A stretch of 64,000 nucleotides of DNA, taken from contig NC_092672.1 in assembly GCF_964355755.1 (NCBI RefSeq), positions 26,284,501-26,348,500 of the forward strand, read 5' to 3'. Positions 53,601 to 64,000 of the stretch are shown here, in pieces. The notes beneath the pieces were generated by a model. It saw only the letters and a list, made by a program, of their open reading frames with translations. It searched no databases and was not told the origin of the DNA. Position 1 is the stretch's first letter, and each line of letters begins with the position of its first letter. Both the position numbers and the translations under genes were made by a program. The stretch comes from Antedon mediterranea. Taxonomy: Eukaryota; Echinodermata; Crinoidea; Comatulida; Antedonidae.

Positions 53601-56009
53601 TTTATCTTTATACTGGGTGACCTCTTCAGTCAAAGACTGATCTCCCAGAGGGCCCAGTTGGTGATCAGTGGCTGTGATGTACTAATACACCGGTGTAACC
53701 CCCCACTCGTCTCGAAAGATGTACTAGGTTCTTTAAAGTGCACACGAGCAAGTTGTGTACACTGGACCTACGGTTTATAGTCCTTATCCGAGAAGACTCG
53801 TTCTACCACCAGAACCATGGAGTGAGTGAGCCTCGAACCCCTGCCGATGTTATGGCTACGTGATTACGGTTCCACTGTCTTAACCGCTCGGCCACTCACT
53901 CACTCATTATCCGTAGTATTTTCTACTTGATAACAAATACATACCGAAGGTGTTTTAAAATGTGTTGGTTCATTGGTATTATCACATAGCTTGCGTACGC
54001 TTGAATAATGATCTCCATTGTGATAGGATATGTGTAATTCTCTAGACCCTGGTGCATCATTACCACTAACCTGAAAATACAAGAAAAACAAAAGAGCTTT
54101 AAAGTTTTTCTTAGGCAAGGTTGACATTGCATATAAATTATTATTTTTTATCAGCTTGGTTGGCTGTGATTCTTGTCTCCGGGACGAGGAATAGATAGCT
54201 AAGTAAGGAAACTAGGCACAAAGATTCACTGTCAACAAATGAAAATAATTAGTTAGTTAGATCATCATCATCAGCCGTGTTTCTGCCATAGTGAACGATT
54301 TCTAGCTGCTCCCTGCACTTTCTATTATGGTAAATCTTCGTATATGATTGTATATACAGACTTTGTTATTGTAACTTAGTGTATACAGTATGTATAAAGT
54401 TTAGGATGTTTTTTACCCTGAATACTGGAGCATTGAGTTGGTGTATGACGACTGTGAGTTCCTTTAGCCTGGCAAATCCTACAATTGCATCATTGCCAGC
54501 GTATGTTCCTGACTTCCGTAGATTAGAAACTGTGAAGAATATCAATTAATTAATAGTTTGAGAGTAACATTTAACATAAATAACACAACAAAACAAGATT
54601 GATAATATAAAAAAAAGTGAGACAAGCCATTATAAAAATTCTATATTTCAAACATTATTTGTTTAGGAATCAAAAATAATTAACAGTGTGAAATCTTTAG
54701 GTGCCAAGAGTGTTGAGATGGAAGATTAATTAACCAATCATAACTAATAGGATATTTAAATAAATCATGAACCAATAAAAATAAGTCCAGCTAATAATTA
54801 TAAGCCTGGGGAAAAGCTTTACATGAACAACTAAGTTGGATGACAAAGCCCCTTTGTTGAACAATGGAGCATGTTTTTTATAACAAAAGAATTCAAGTTT
54901 TACCAACAATCACATCACTATTAGTATTATTGTAAATAAAAAAAGCCTAAATTATGTTTAAAGGTTTGCATGGCAAAAATCAATATGATTTATGGTATAC
55001 CACATACAGTATGTAGTTTTGAAACTGTTGAGTTTCTCAACATTTCAATTAATCTGCTTCGATCATTCTCAGGACTGAGAGTTATAGTCTAGAAAAAAAG
55101 GTTTAGAATTTGAACAGTCTTTTCCGAATATACATGGTCTGTTTTTAAACATTAATTTACCATGTCTTTCAAACGGAACATCATCTTCCACAAAGGGCTC
55201 AAATAATTCACGATGATCTATTATGTATTGTACTGTGTCCTCCCTATGATGCAAATGGTTTCTTCCATGGCCTTCAAATTGGTCACCAAGTGCTCGAAAT
55301 AAACAGTTACTGGAAAAAGAAATATTGTTAAAGTTCATTAAAATACAAATGTTTAAAGTAAGAGAATGGGCATAAACCAAGTCCGGATTGGTGTCGGTTA
55401 AGTTTATGCATGCATATTTTTCGCAGAAACATACAAAGTTTAACACCAACTTGTATGATTTGGCTGGCATCTTGATTGATATGGTTAGGAAGGAATTACG
55501 GTGAGGTTTTTTGTTGCTTTAACAATATTGTCTTTACTCACCATTGTCTTTTATTGGGTACATGGTTAAGCTAGTATAGTACATTCACACTTGAACAGAA
55601 GATGGTGCCGTTTGTTAAATAATGGAAAATCATATAAAGAATTAAACTGCACCATCTTCAGTTCTATGAAAAGTGTGAATATAGCTCTACTCTCACTTGC
55701 ATAGAGGAAAATAAATTTGAATGTGGTTGACGCCCATTCTCTAAAATACTGAACAATATTTCTATAATAGTATTTATATGGAATCTGTGCATACCCATCT
55801 CCAGGAATGTCTCGTAATTGTAAACATAGAGTTTGTAGTTGGGTTGCAAAACCAGCAAAGTTTTCGTCGTCTGCCAAGTATGATTTGTCTTTTCTTTGTT
55901 TTCTGTAACCTGACTTAATAGCTCGCTCATCACGTTTTCTTTCTTGTTCGTCTTGTCGTTGACTTTTCGTCTGTTTTCCTTTACTATAATTCCTATTTTG
56001 CTGCGTCAT
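50632..56009 (-). CDS. OTUD3: OTU-domain deubiquitinase 3
   Basis: Eight coding exons, 401 residues (human 398). Exons: 55795-56009, 55161-55309, 54417-54529, 53945-54070, 52732-52899, 51974-52076, 51303-51463, 50632-50802; all splice sites and phases agree. The OTU cysteine protease domain has the catalytic loop [13 protein letters not shown] across exons 1/2, [25 protein letters not shown] in exon 3, and the His-containing strand [16 protein letters not shown] in exon 4. A UBA-like helical segment lies in exons 5/6. [11 protein letters not shown] motif is in exon 7. A basic tail ([20 protein letters not shown]) precedes a C-terminus like the human one. OTUD3 cleaves ubiquitin chains in the cytoplasm. 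An AATAAA lies at 50524-50529 (minus). Introns contain a MITE and a SINE. Confidence 0.96.
51531..51863 (+). mobile_element. MITE family A, copy 4
   Basis: It runs from TTAAAGATATATTTTCCCC to GGGAACAATACATCTTTAA. The interior words match copies 2 and 3. It lies in the OTUD3 intron between exons 6 and 7. Confidence 0.75.
53576..53907 (-). mobile_element. tRNA-derived SINE
   Basis: Read on the minus strand it starts with a tRNA(Ser/Leu)-like head: GGCCGAGCGGTTAAGAC (A-box side) and AGGGGTTCGAGGC (B-box), about 53826-53900. The body contains CGAGTCTTCTCGGATAAGGA and GGACTATAAACCGTAGGTCC. It ends in a (CAAA)n tail (53576-53602). The body resembles a central domain found in SINEs of many invertebrates (MetaSINE-like; from memory, not verified). 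It lies in an OTUD3 intron, about 40 bp downstream of exon 4. Confidence 0.85.
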
Positions 56010-58170
56010 TTTTTATCATTCTTCACATATTTTCTGCAAATAAAAAAAATACAATGACAAATTTCTTATAAAATTTAAATTATGCATATTGCTATTCTAT
56101 CTCAGAGGTTCGTTTTGGGAGGTGATCATTTGGGAATGAAGAATAATTTAAAATTTCAATTGTAAGTAATACACTACTAACAATAACATTATGAGGGTCG
56201 AAACGACCATAGGCCTATATAGAATATACAACTCTCAGACGGCGACGGTTTGGTTTCATAATCTAGGACTCCTAGCTACAGAGTAGTACAGTTAGGGATC
56301 TTATTCTAGGCCTAGGCCTAGATAGATAGTCTAGCCTATGCCTACCTAGAGTAGTAGTACTTAGTAGTAGGCCTAGGGCTAGGCCTAGCCTAGTAGCCTA
56401 CTAGTAGTAGGCCTAGGCCTAGGCTATATTATTATTACTTAGACTACTACAACTACTACTAGGACTAGGCTAGCCTATACATACTTTGCTAAAACACTAA
56501 AAGTAACACAAAAGAATACTACACCTTATAGGTTATTGCAAAGGCATTCCAATCTTAGTTTTTAGTACATTTATTACTCAACAAAGTGAAATGACGGAAA
56601 TTTTGTTTTTATTTTTAATCACAGAAATACTAATGTCATGGTCGGCTGAGCAGCAGTAAAACGCTATGGAACGTCAAACACTGGCAATACAAATTACGAA
56701 TTATATAAAGATAAAGCCTCTTATCTTTATTTTTTTGTTAAAGTATTATACATTCATTAGAAGTTAGCATAATAGAAGAATTATTCTAAATAACTGACAG
56801 ATAACATATAACTGTAACTAAAATAATGAAGTTTATTTGTAATCCTAATTGCGTCAACTATTTTCCAATAAACGCATATATCACTTAACAAACGCAATGT
56901 GACGTACGAAATGACCGACAAAAAAAATTGTTAACGAGTTACGTTTTTATCGTGTCGACGATAAAAATCAGACCACGAAGGTCAGTTCCAGTTCCAAAAA
57001 AGAATACTTTTTACTAAATATGGTTTCTGAATCACAGCATAATATTTAACAGTATGTTTCCTATGATATTGAAGTATTTATACGTAGGCCTAATGCAAAA
57101 TATCGCTTATAAAAAATGCTAGGCCTAGGGCCTAGGCTACTAGGCCTACCTACCTCTAGAGGGTAGGCCTTTTTAGCTAGGCCTAGCTTTATCCCCATCC
57201 ACCTCTCTAGCCTGCCAGCCACCTGTCCTAGCTAGTAAAAGCCTCTACTCTAGAGGCCTAGCCTAGCTAGGGCCTAGCTAGAAGTCTACCTAGCCTATTC
57301 CATTGTAGTCAGTGAGTATGGCTACTTGGCCCGGGCGGGGGCTGGTAGTGTAGTGTGGCCCTATTTCATGCATGATTTGGTTATATTTTACGAAATTGAA
57401 ATTCAGAATTGTATTTTTCTTGCACAATTTATTTTATTTGTAAATTAAATGTTAAGATTGATTGTGCTGTCTCTGACTCTGGTGGGTTGGTTGAGAAAAA
57501 ATGTAGGCCTAGGCCTAGGCCTAGTTGTGTTTGTGTAAAATGCACTTTTTTCGCACAATTCAAAATTTTGCTAGGAAATCCTTGCACAATTTAAAATTGT
57601 AAACAAAGTATGCATTTTGATTCCTGATTCATGTGTCTGGCTATGAAAATGAAAGAACATTAACTATTAAATTCATTGGGTACTGAAATTTGACTAAATT
57701 AAGAATAATTTGCTACTGTAGTAATAGGCTGTACTTTTACTTAATTAGAATTTATTTATATTAGGATCGTTAATGTGTATTTTATCTATCTTTATGTACT
57801 GGATGTCTAAGGATGGATAAGCAAGCCTGCGAGCTACAGTGATTTTAATTGCTTTTGCTTATCCTTGCCTCCTTAGATTTCCACCTGTCTTGTTTTATTT
57901 CAATTTTAAAGGCTAAATAAAGAATGAATGAATGGCTTAAAACTTGCTGGCCAGTTTACCCAGTTGTACTGCTAGAAACATTGTATTAAGTACAGTATTA
58001 GGAATTGGTAGAAAAAAAAAAACAAAAACACATACAATATTTTCTTAAGGCACTAACTCTTAGTCAAATGTATAAAATTGTTGTAATTTTTTTTTGTAAT
58101 GGTTTGTTTTTTATCCAAGAACCTGTACCTGAGTTAAGTCAATCTTTAAACAATCTTTTTCATATGACAG
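56010..58170. other. OTUD3/VPS13D divergent intergenic region with GGCCTA tracts
   Basis: The start codons diverge across 2.2 kb. Dense palindromic TAGGCCTAGG-type low-complexity tracts lie at 56230-56480 and 57110-57300. A short GC-rich block (57320-57360) may be part of a promoter. 57745-57940 ends in taaagaatgaatgaatgg and looks like a LINE or SINE 3' tail. TTTTTCATATGACAG (to 58170) may be the acceptor of the VPS13D 5' UTR exon. Confidence 0.5.
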
Positions 58171-58191
58171 GTATAACTTCCGACACTAAAG

Positions 58192-61100
58192 ATGTTGGAA
58201 GGTTTAGCAGCGTGGGTACTCAATACCTATCTTGGAGAATATGTTGAAAACCTTAACCAACATCAACTCTCCATTGGCTTTTTAAGTGGTAAGGTCATTC
58301 ACATTATTACCAGCATTGACAATAAAACATTACTAATCCCAACATCATCAAGAAGGTCAATAACCAATAACAATATCATTGTAATCTATATCATCATCTC
58401 CATAATCTTCCTTATCATCTTCGACACCATCATCATTATCAATATCAGTAGCATCATCAACAGTCATCATTGCATCAGCAATTCTCTTCTTTTCATTTTT
58501 TTTGTTCAATGTATTACATATACCGTAATCTTATGTTTTTCTGTTGGAGAAAAATAAAATTGTATTGTCCCTTTGACTAATTCCAAAAAAATTAAAGATT
58601 TCGAAAAAAGGTGGGTCATCATTTTGAAGTATCATAATAGTTTTTAACTATCACCAACAATTTTTCGAAAAAAAAAAAATTTAACTGAAATACAGACGTT
58701 TTTTGTTAAAAAAATAACTTTGACTTCCAGTCAAAGTTTTCAATCAAAACATATCCCATAATGAAACGCGCTTGTTTGGCTACTCTGTAGTTCATAATCA
58801 TAAAACTTCCTCATGATCTGTGTGAAAATACCTTCTTAACCGTGACGAGTTGTAAACAATCCTAATTTAGCATATGCATAATGCGTACTCATGGTTTGAA
58901 ATCTTTGTTTACTTTCGCTCGTGACGATTTTCCAGATGAAATGTAATCAAACTAATTTACCTGTTAATTACGTAAACTTGTTGTTTTGGCTTAAATTTTC
59001 GACTTAAAGTGAATGACTTTAATATTACTTTGATATGGCAACTTTAAATTTACAATATTTTGACCTTCATTTTTTTGTGTTTCAAGGGACAATACATCTT
59101 TAAACAAAAAAAAACATTTAATACAAAGAAAATGTCTTTGTTTTCCATACTCATCCAAGAGTATGTGAATAAAATGCCAGTAAATTTAGAATTAATAAAT
59201 TCATTCATTTCATCATCAGGTGCTGTCGAACTTGAAAATCTTCCACTAAGAAAGGATGCATTGAAGGAACTTGATCTACCCTTAGAAGTCAAAGCTGGTA
59301 ATGTATTCTATTTATTCAATGATATTTAAATACAGGTTGATTGTAATTAATAACAAACATGGTTTAAAATGAACAATGTCTCAAAACAAGATACTCATCC
59401 AACTTTTTGCATTTATTAATATTATAAACCCTTTTGTGTTATAGAACAAAAGAATACACTTTAGTACTTAGTAATTTAGCACACAAATAGAAATTGACAA
59501 TACCGTTACAAGCCAAAGTTTGTACAGTAGATTGTCTGGTCGTGTATTGGAACCAAAATGAGCTTTTCATTTTAAGAACATTTATTAATTTCAGTAATAG
59601 CAAAATAACAATACATACGATTATAAATTCAATGATATTTATAAATTTTAACATACGGCTTTACCACGTTGAAACACCGGTTCTCGTCAGATCACCGAAG
59701 TTAAGCGACGTTGGGCCTGGTTAGAGCTTGGATGGGAGACCATCTGGGAATAACGGGTGCTGTATACGGAGCTGGGGTCCCGTTAGGCATTTGAAGTCAG
59801 CACTGCTGACTCTTATGGCAGCCCCTGCATCTAGTATCTGCCTCAGACCTCTGGGTCAAGGTGGGCACTGGACGAGAGAAGCCCTTGATCAATGTTAGGA
59901 CCAATCAAGGTGCTTTAAACAGTCCTGGCTTTGTTTGTGGCGGTAATTATCGCTGTTGATTTCGATTAAATAAAATAAAATAAAAATAATTAAGTAATAT
60001 TAATTAAGACCATTATTGGGTATCACTATCATGTAAAACAAAGAAATGAAGAACTACAAAGCAACAAAAACATTTCATTATTTCAAAGTGTATTGTTGTG
60101 TAATTAGTAATTTTAAATTAAAAATCTTTTAAATTTTTTTTTGAAAAAAAAAATATGGATTTATTGTCTCTTTGACGAATTCCAAAAAAATAAAATATTT
60201 CGAAAAAAAGTGGGTTATTTTGAATTATCATAATAATTATTAACTTTCACCAAAAATTAGTAAAAAAAAAAATTTAACTGAAATGCAGATGTTTTTTTGT
60301 TCAAAAAATAACTTTGACTTCCAGTCAAAGTTTTCGATCAAAACATATCTCATAACGCAACGCGCTTGTTTGGCTACTCTGTATGCATAATCATAAAACT
60401 TCCTCGCGATCTGTGTGAAAACACCTTCTGAACCGTGACGAGTTGTAAACAATCCTAATTAGCATCATGCATAATGCATACTCATGGTTTGAAATCTTTG
60501 TTTACTTTCGCTTGTTACGATTTTCCAGACGAAATGTAATCAAATTAATTTACATGTTAATTACGTAAACTTGTTGTTGGCTCAAATTTTCAACTTAATG
60601 TGAATAACTTTAATATTACTTTGATATGGCCAATTTAAATATAGAATATTTTTCATTTTTTGTGTTTCAAGGGACAATGCATCTTTAACAATTGTTTTTA
60701 CGTAATAGGTTACATTGGGCGTATCAAGTTACAGATTCCAGTGAGACATCTTAAGAGTGAACCATGGGTCATTTCAATTGATAATCTATACTTAGTAGCT
60801 GGTCCAGCAGCTCGGTCAGCTTATAATGCAGAGAAAGAGAAATCATGGCAGAAGGATCACAAAGATAAGCAATTACAAGCATTGGAGAGCCAATGGAAGG
60901 TAACAGTGAAACATATTATTGTACATCAAAATGAAACATTGCTGATGATAATTCATTATTATAAATTCCAGTATAGGAACAGTGTTTTGATTTCACAGAG
61001 GAGTACATATAGAAGATATTTGTACAGCACACCATAATATCACCACTTTTCCACTGTGGTTCCGGGCCTTGATAAGATCCACATACGAGACAAAACAACA

Positions 61101-64000
61101 TTTTAATATTTAATTAATCCTGCTATATTTAGCCTGAAAACCAAAATTGTCAGTACGCTATAAATGGACCTTCTACGACCCTGGTTCTTTCCCTATTCCC
61201 TTTTCTCCCAATAATAATTCACTTTTTGTTCTATTGTAGGAGTTTTTACATCACAAAATCTTAGGATTTTAATCATAGCATTTAAAACACTACAGTGTAC
61301 TATAGTAAATCAATAATTCTTGGTCCTCTCTTCTTCATCTTTTGTTGATGGTTGTTACAGAATTCAATTTTTTTGTATTATGTGTATCCTATGGACAGTT
61401 TGTCTGATATAAAATTGAAATAATATTATTAATTATACAGTATTGATATGTTACATTTTTTGTTCTTACTTTTTTAGGCCAAAATGGAACTAAACCTGCC
61501 AAAATCTGGCTCGTCATCGTGGTACACTTATTCAACATCACTTCTCTACAACATTATGGAGAACCTGCAGGTATATTTAAATTCTATTGACATTTAGTGC
61601 ATGAAATTGGTATTATCCTTGTTCTTGTATCAAGAGAGTAGCAAACTTTCGTTTTGGGACAAAGGAGACAGCAATTTCTACAAAAGATTTTTAATTTTTT
61701 TGACATGCGTATAAGCCAAGTATACGTGGCTCTGTTCATTATTTGGTCGATTTTACATTCGTACTTTGTCTACTGTCTGAAGCTATTTAACACCCTCATA
61801 AATTGGATAGCAATAACACATTAATAATAACTACTTCAATTTCTCAAAACCTCCTATAACTTGAAACTCAAAATGATAGGATCAAATTGATTATGTACAT
61901 ATGATTGGTTTATTTTGTATTTATAATCTATCTTTTAGCTTGTAGTGAAAGATGTGCACATTCGTTATGAGGATTCAACAACAATACCAAATGAAACATT
62001 TGCGTTTGGTATCACTATAAACAGCTTGTCTGCTCAGAGTACTAATGAAAACTGGGTAAATTATAAACTATCAATATACTTATACATTTAAATTAAAGGG
62101 GTATTAACATGTGGGGAGTAACACTGTCACATATTATGATAGTAACGTCGTTCTTCTTCATCGTTGTGTGTTCTACAATCAACATCTTGTTTATTACGGA
62201 ACAAGGAGGCTTAAAAGACTACTTTAAGTGGATATGTGTAAAATTTGCTGTGTTTGTTACTAGCATGTAAACAGGCATTTCCTGAATCGTACCATCTCAG
62301 TAAATCAGTGCTGTTTTCTACGAAACTGACAGGACTTGCTTGCGCACTATGAAAGTGATCAAATGCCAGTGAATGTTAAATACACAGTTGTATTTGCCTC
62401 ATGAATTATTCATGATTCAAGAGATCATGTGTGCATAATCATCAAGGCAGCTTTGTATCCCATCAGCAATTAGTTAGCCTGGAGCATTAATACTGTGTGC
62501 AGTGTCCCAGGTTCAAGTCTGGCTCAATATATTTGTTTTTAGTGTATGGAGAAGATATTGACAGTTGTAGGCTTATATTACTGTAGAGTTTTGAAACTGC
62601 GAAGTTAATGAGTTAAAAAACAGTGCTTTATAGTATGTGAAAATGAAAAATGTGTACTGTACCAATAACTGGAGATTAGTAATATTTATTCTTATTTCTC
62701 CTTATCTAGGAAACCAACAGTGCTAGTGAAAGTGACAGCAAAATGCGCTTCAAGCTGATTGAACTCAAAGACTTTGCTATGTATTGGGATATGGATGCCC
62801 AGCTGCTTGGAGATCAAAGCTGGGAAGACTTGGCAGTAGGTCACATTTGCGGATTAATTAAGTCTACAAACCAAACAATTAGATAACCTTTAGGCAAATA
62901 ATATATTAAAATAAATTGAAAATGATCCAAAACCACCTACTAACCCAAAATTAATCACAAAACCAACTATAAATGCAAAGGAAAGGCAATAAAAAAAAAT
63001 CCTGTATTTTCCATTGCATTATAAAAAACATTGTGGGTCTGAGATATCCAGTGAGTTGACCGACACATTAAAGATAGGTATGGGATTATCTTCATCCTAT
63101 TCACAGTACTGTACATCGTTGCAAACGCTACCGCATGTGTGGTATGTTTAATCAAGGGAATTTAACAGGAACTCATAACAGTCCTTTGGTCTTATGTCTG
63201 GCTGCGACAAATACCCACAGTGTGTACTATGTAAATATTCTTCACGGTGCACGGTGTCTGTTAGGGGGTGTGGAATTGATTGTATCGCAGCCACAGATAA
63301 ACCTTTTGATCTTCGGAGCTCAGCATTCTGTTTGTAGATTGCCTTGGTTTAATCCTGTTTTAAAAGGGCTTGAATGCACTATAAATAAATAAGAAGTAAA
63401 ACTAATAAATATATTTATTTAATCACTCGTTCTAGGCATCACTACATATTTCTACAGATAAAACTGGAAAACAAAATAATGTAAGTGCCTTATTACTTAT
63501 TTTTTATATGCATTAATAGTTCTTATATTTTTGTGATTTAGTTTCATTCATCCGCAAATATGCAATATTTTTTAGAGTAGCTGTGGAAAGCTTAGTTCTT
63601 GCAACATCAAAAAGAAAGCATTGGGACATCTTAATTGAAAAAGTACTGAGCTTCCATGGATGACACTAGAAGTATCATACAGATTCTGGAATTGAAGAAA
63701 AACACTTGTACTTTTTGTGCCACAACTAAATTATTTTTCTTTTTGCATAATACAAATATTACATGTTGATTGAGTCGGTTTGTTAATATTATTGTATTTC
63801 TCCTATGTTGTAGAAACATGAGTATCTATTGGAACCAGTTACCGCCAAAGCTAAACTGAGAAGGAATTGTTCTCCATTTCCGCTACGTTCTCGTTTAAAA
63901 CCTCGCTTCATCGTTGACTTAGAACTCGATAAGATACCACTCTCATTGTCACAAAGTCAGTATCGGTCATTAGTTGGTCTTTTAAAGGAATTCGAAAGGC
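58192..64000 (+). CDS. VPS13D: VPS13D, N-terminal exons (runs off right edge)
   Basis: Eight in-phase exons encode the N-terminal chorein region of VPS13D, a rod-like bridge protein that moves lipids between organelle membranes and supports mitochondrial and peroxisomal upkeep. Exons: 58192-58288 ([20 protein letters not shown]), 59220-59297 ([19 protein letters not shown]), 60709-60899 ([27 protein letters not shown]), 61478-61570 ([19 protein letters not shown]), 61939-62055 ([17 protein letters not shown]), 62710-62835, 63436-63480, and 63814 to the edge ([20 protein letters not shown]). The MLEGL start and DALKEL motif identify VPS13D rather than VPS13A-C. The upstream intron may contain a 5' UTR acceptor at 58170. 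Only about 290 of several thousand residues are present. Confidence 0.95.
58551..59104 (+). mobile_element. MITE family A, long subfamily, copy 5
   Basis: About 550 bp, ending GGGACAATACATCTTTAA, with the left end TTGTATTGTCCCTTTGAC. The interior shares ttccagtcaaagtttt, gcttgtttggctactctgt and gtgacgagttgtaaacaat with copy 6. The ends are like those of copies 1-4 but the interior is longer and different. It lies in VPS13D intron 1. Confidence 0.75.
59653..59990 (+). mobile_element. 5S-rRNA-derived SINE (SINE3 type)
   Basis: 59653-59767 is a recognisable 5S rRNA sequence: ACCACGTTGAAACACCGGTT, GATCACCGAAGTTAAGCGAC, GGGCCTGGTTAGAGCTTGG, GGGAGACC and GGGAATAACGGGTGCTGT. It is followed without a break by an unrelated body (for example CAGCACTGCTGACTC) and an A-rich TAAAATAAAATAAAA tail. 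The body and tail show it is a SINE, not a free 5S gene. It lies in VPS13D intron 2. Confidence 0.88.
60150..60689 (+). mobile_element. MITE family A, long subfamily, copy 6
   Basis: Closely similar to copy 5 through its whole length (ttccagtcaaagtttt, aacgcgcttgtttggctact, accgtgacgagttgtaaac), ending GGGACAATGCATCTTTAA. It stops about 20 bp before VPS13D exon 3. Confidence 0.75.
62056..62709 (+). other. VPS13D intron 5
   Basis: AT-rich intron. A tRNA-like remnant (GTTAGCCTGGAGCATTAATA, then CCCAGGTTCAAGTC near 62508-62521) may be a worn SINE head. Confidence 0.35.

Noticed and set aside
53826-53907. A stand-alone tRNA(Ser/Leu) gene
   Set aside because: It continues into a SINE body and a (CAAA)n tail, so it is the SINE head.
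59653-59767. A functional 5S rRNA gene
   Set aside because: The 5S part is fused to a SINE body and A-rich tail, and several positions differ from a usual 5S sequence.

Overview
This is a window of animal nuclear DNA. It is AT-rich, its genes have GT-AG introns, and it carries many transposons and palindromic GGCCTA-type low-complexity tracts. The proteins and repeat style fit an invertebrate deuterostome, most likely an echinoderm. That is an inference and I cannot name the species.

Left part (1 to about 39 kb): a tandem array of ten copies of one gene family, all on the minus strand. The protein is a RING-less TRIM/NHL relative: one B-box zinc finger, a coiled coil, a filamin-type Ig repeat and a C-terminal NHL beta-propeller, 570-582 residues. 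Five copies are intact (stops at 7239, 12820, 22233, 28975, 36987). One is cut by the left window edge (1..542), two are near-full-length but broken (2515..4235, 17926..19630), and two are fragments (5375..6026, 21787..22198). In every full copy the whole CDS is one exon whose 3' splice acceptor AG touches the ATG. Upstream lies a short non-coding leader exon with a shared motif and donor, often a TATA-like box, and a shared block containing TGACGTA. Promoter, leader intron and CDS therefore duplicated together.

Embedded in the array on the plus strand are the last four exons of a beta-mannosidase gene (25516..28276). A decayed, split copy of one of those exons lies at 33.0-34.8 kb. This suggests that a [TRIM-like + MANBA tail] unit was itself duplicated. 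A non-LTR retrotransposon (9345..11987) sits directly upstream of one intact family member.

Right part (40 to 64 kb): conserved housekeeping genes with complete exon models. POLR2D (RNA polymerase II subunit RPB4, minus) and SPAG7 (R3H protein, plus) are head to head across 434 bp. OTUD3 (OTU deubiquitinase, minus, 8 coding exons) follows, then the first eight coding exons of VPS13D (plus), running off the right edge. Their introns hold a large set of non-autonomous elements: a 2.3-kb long-inverted-repeat element with a perfect 8-bp target duplication, a six-copy MITE family across the window, a tRNA-derived SINE, a 5S-rRNA-derived SINE, a TTAA-flanked MITE carrying a hammerhead-ribozyme-like core, and foldback-like repeat clusters.
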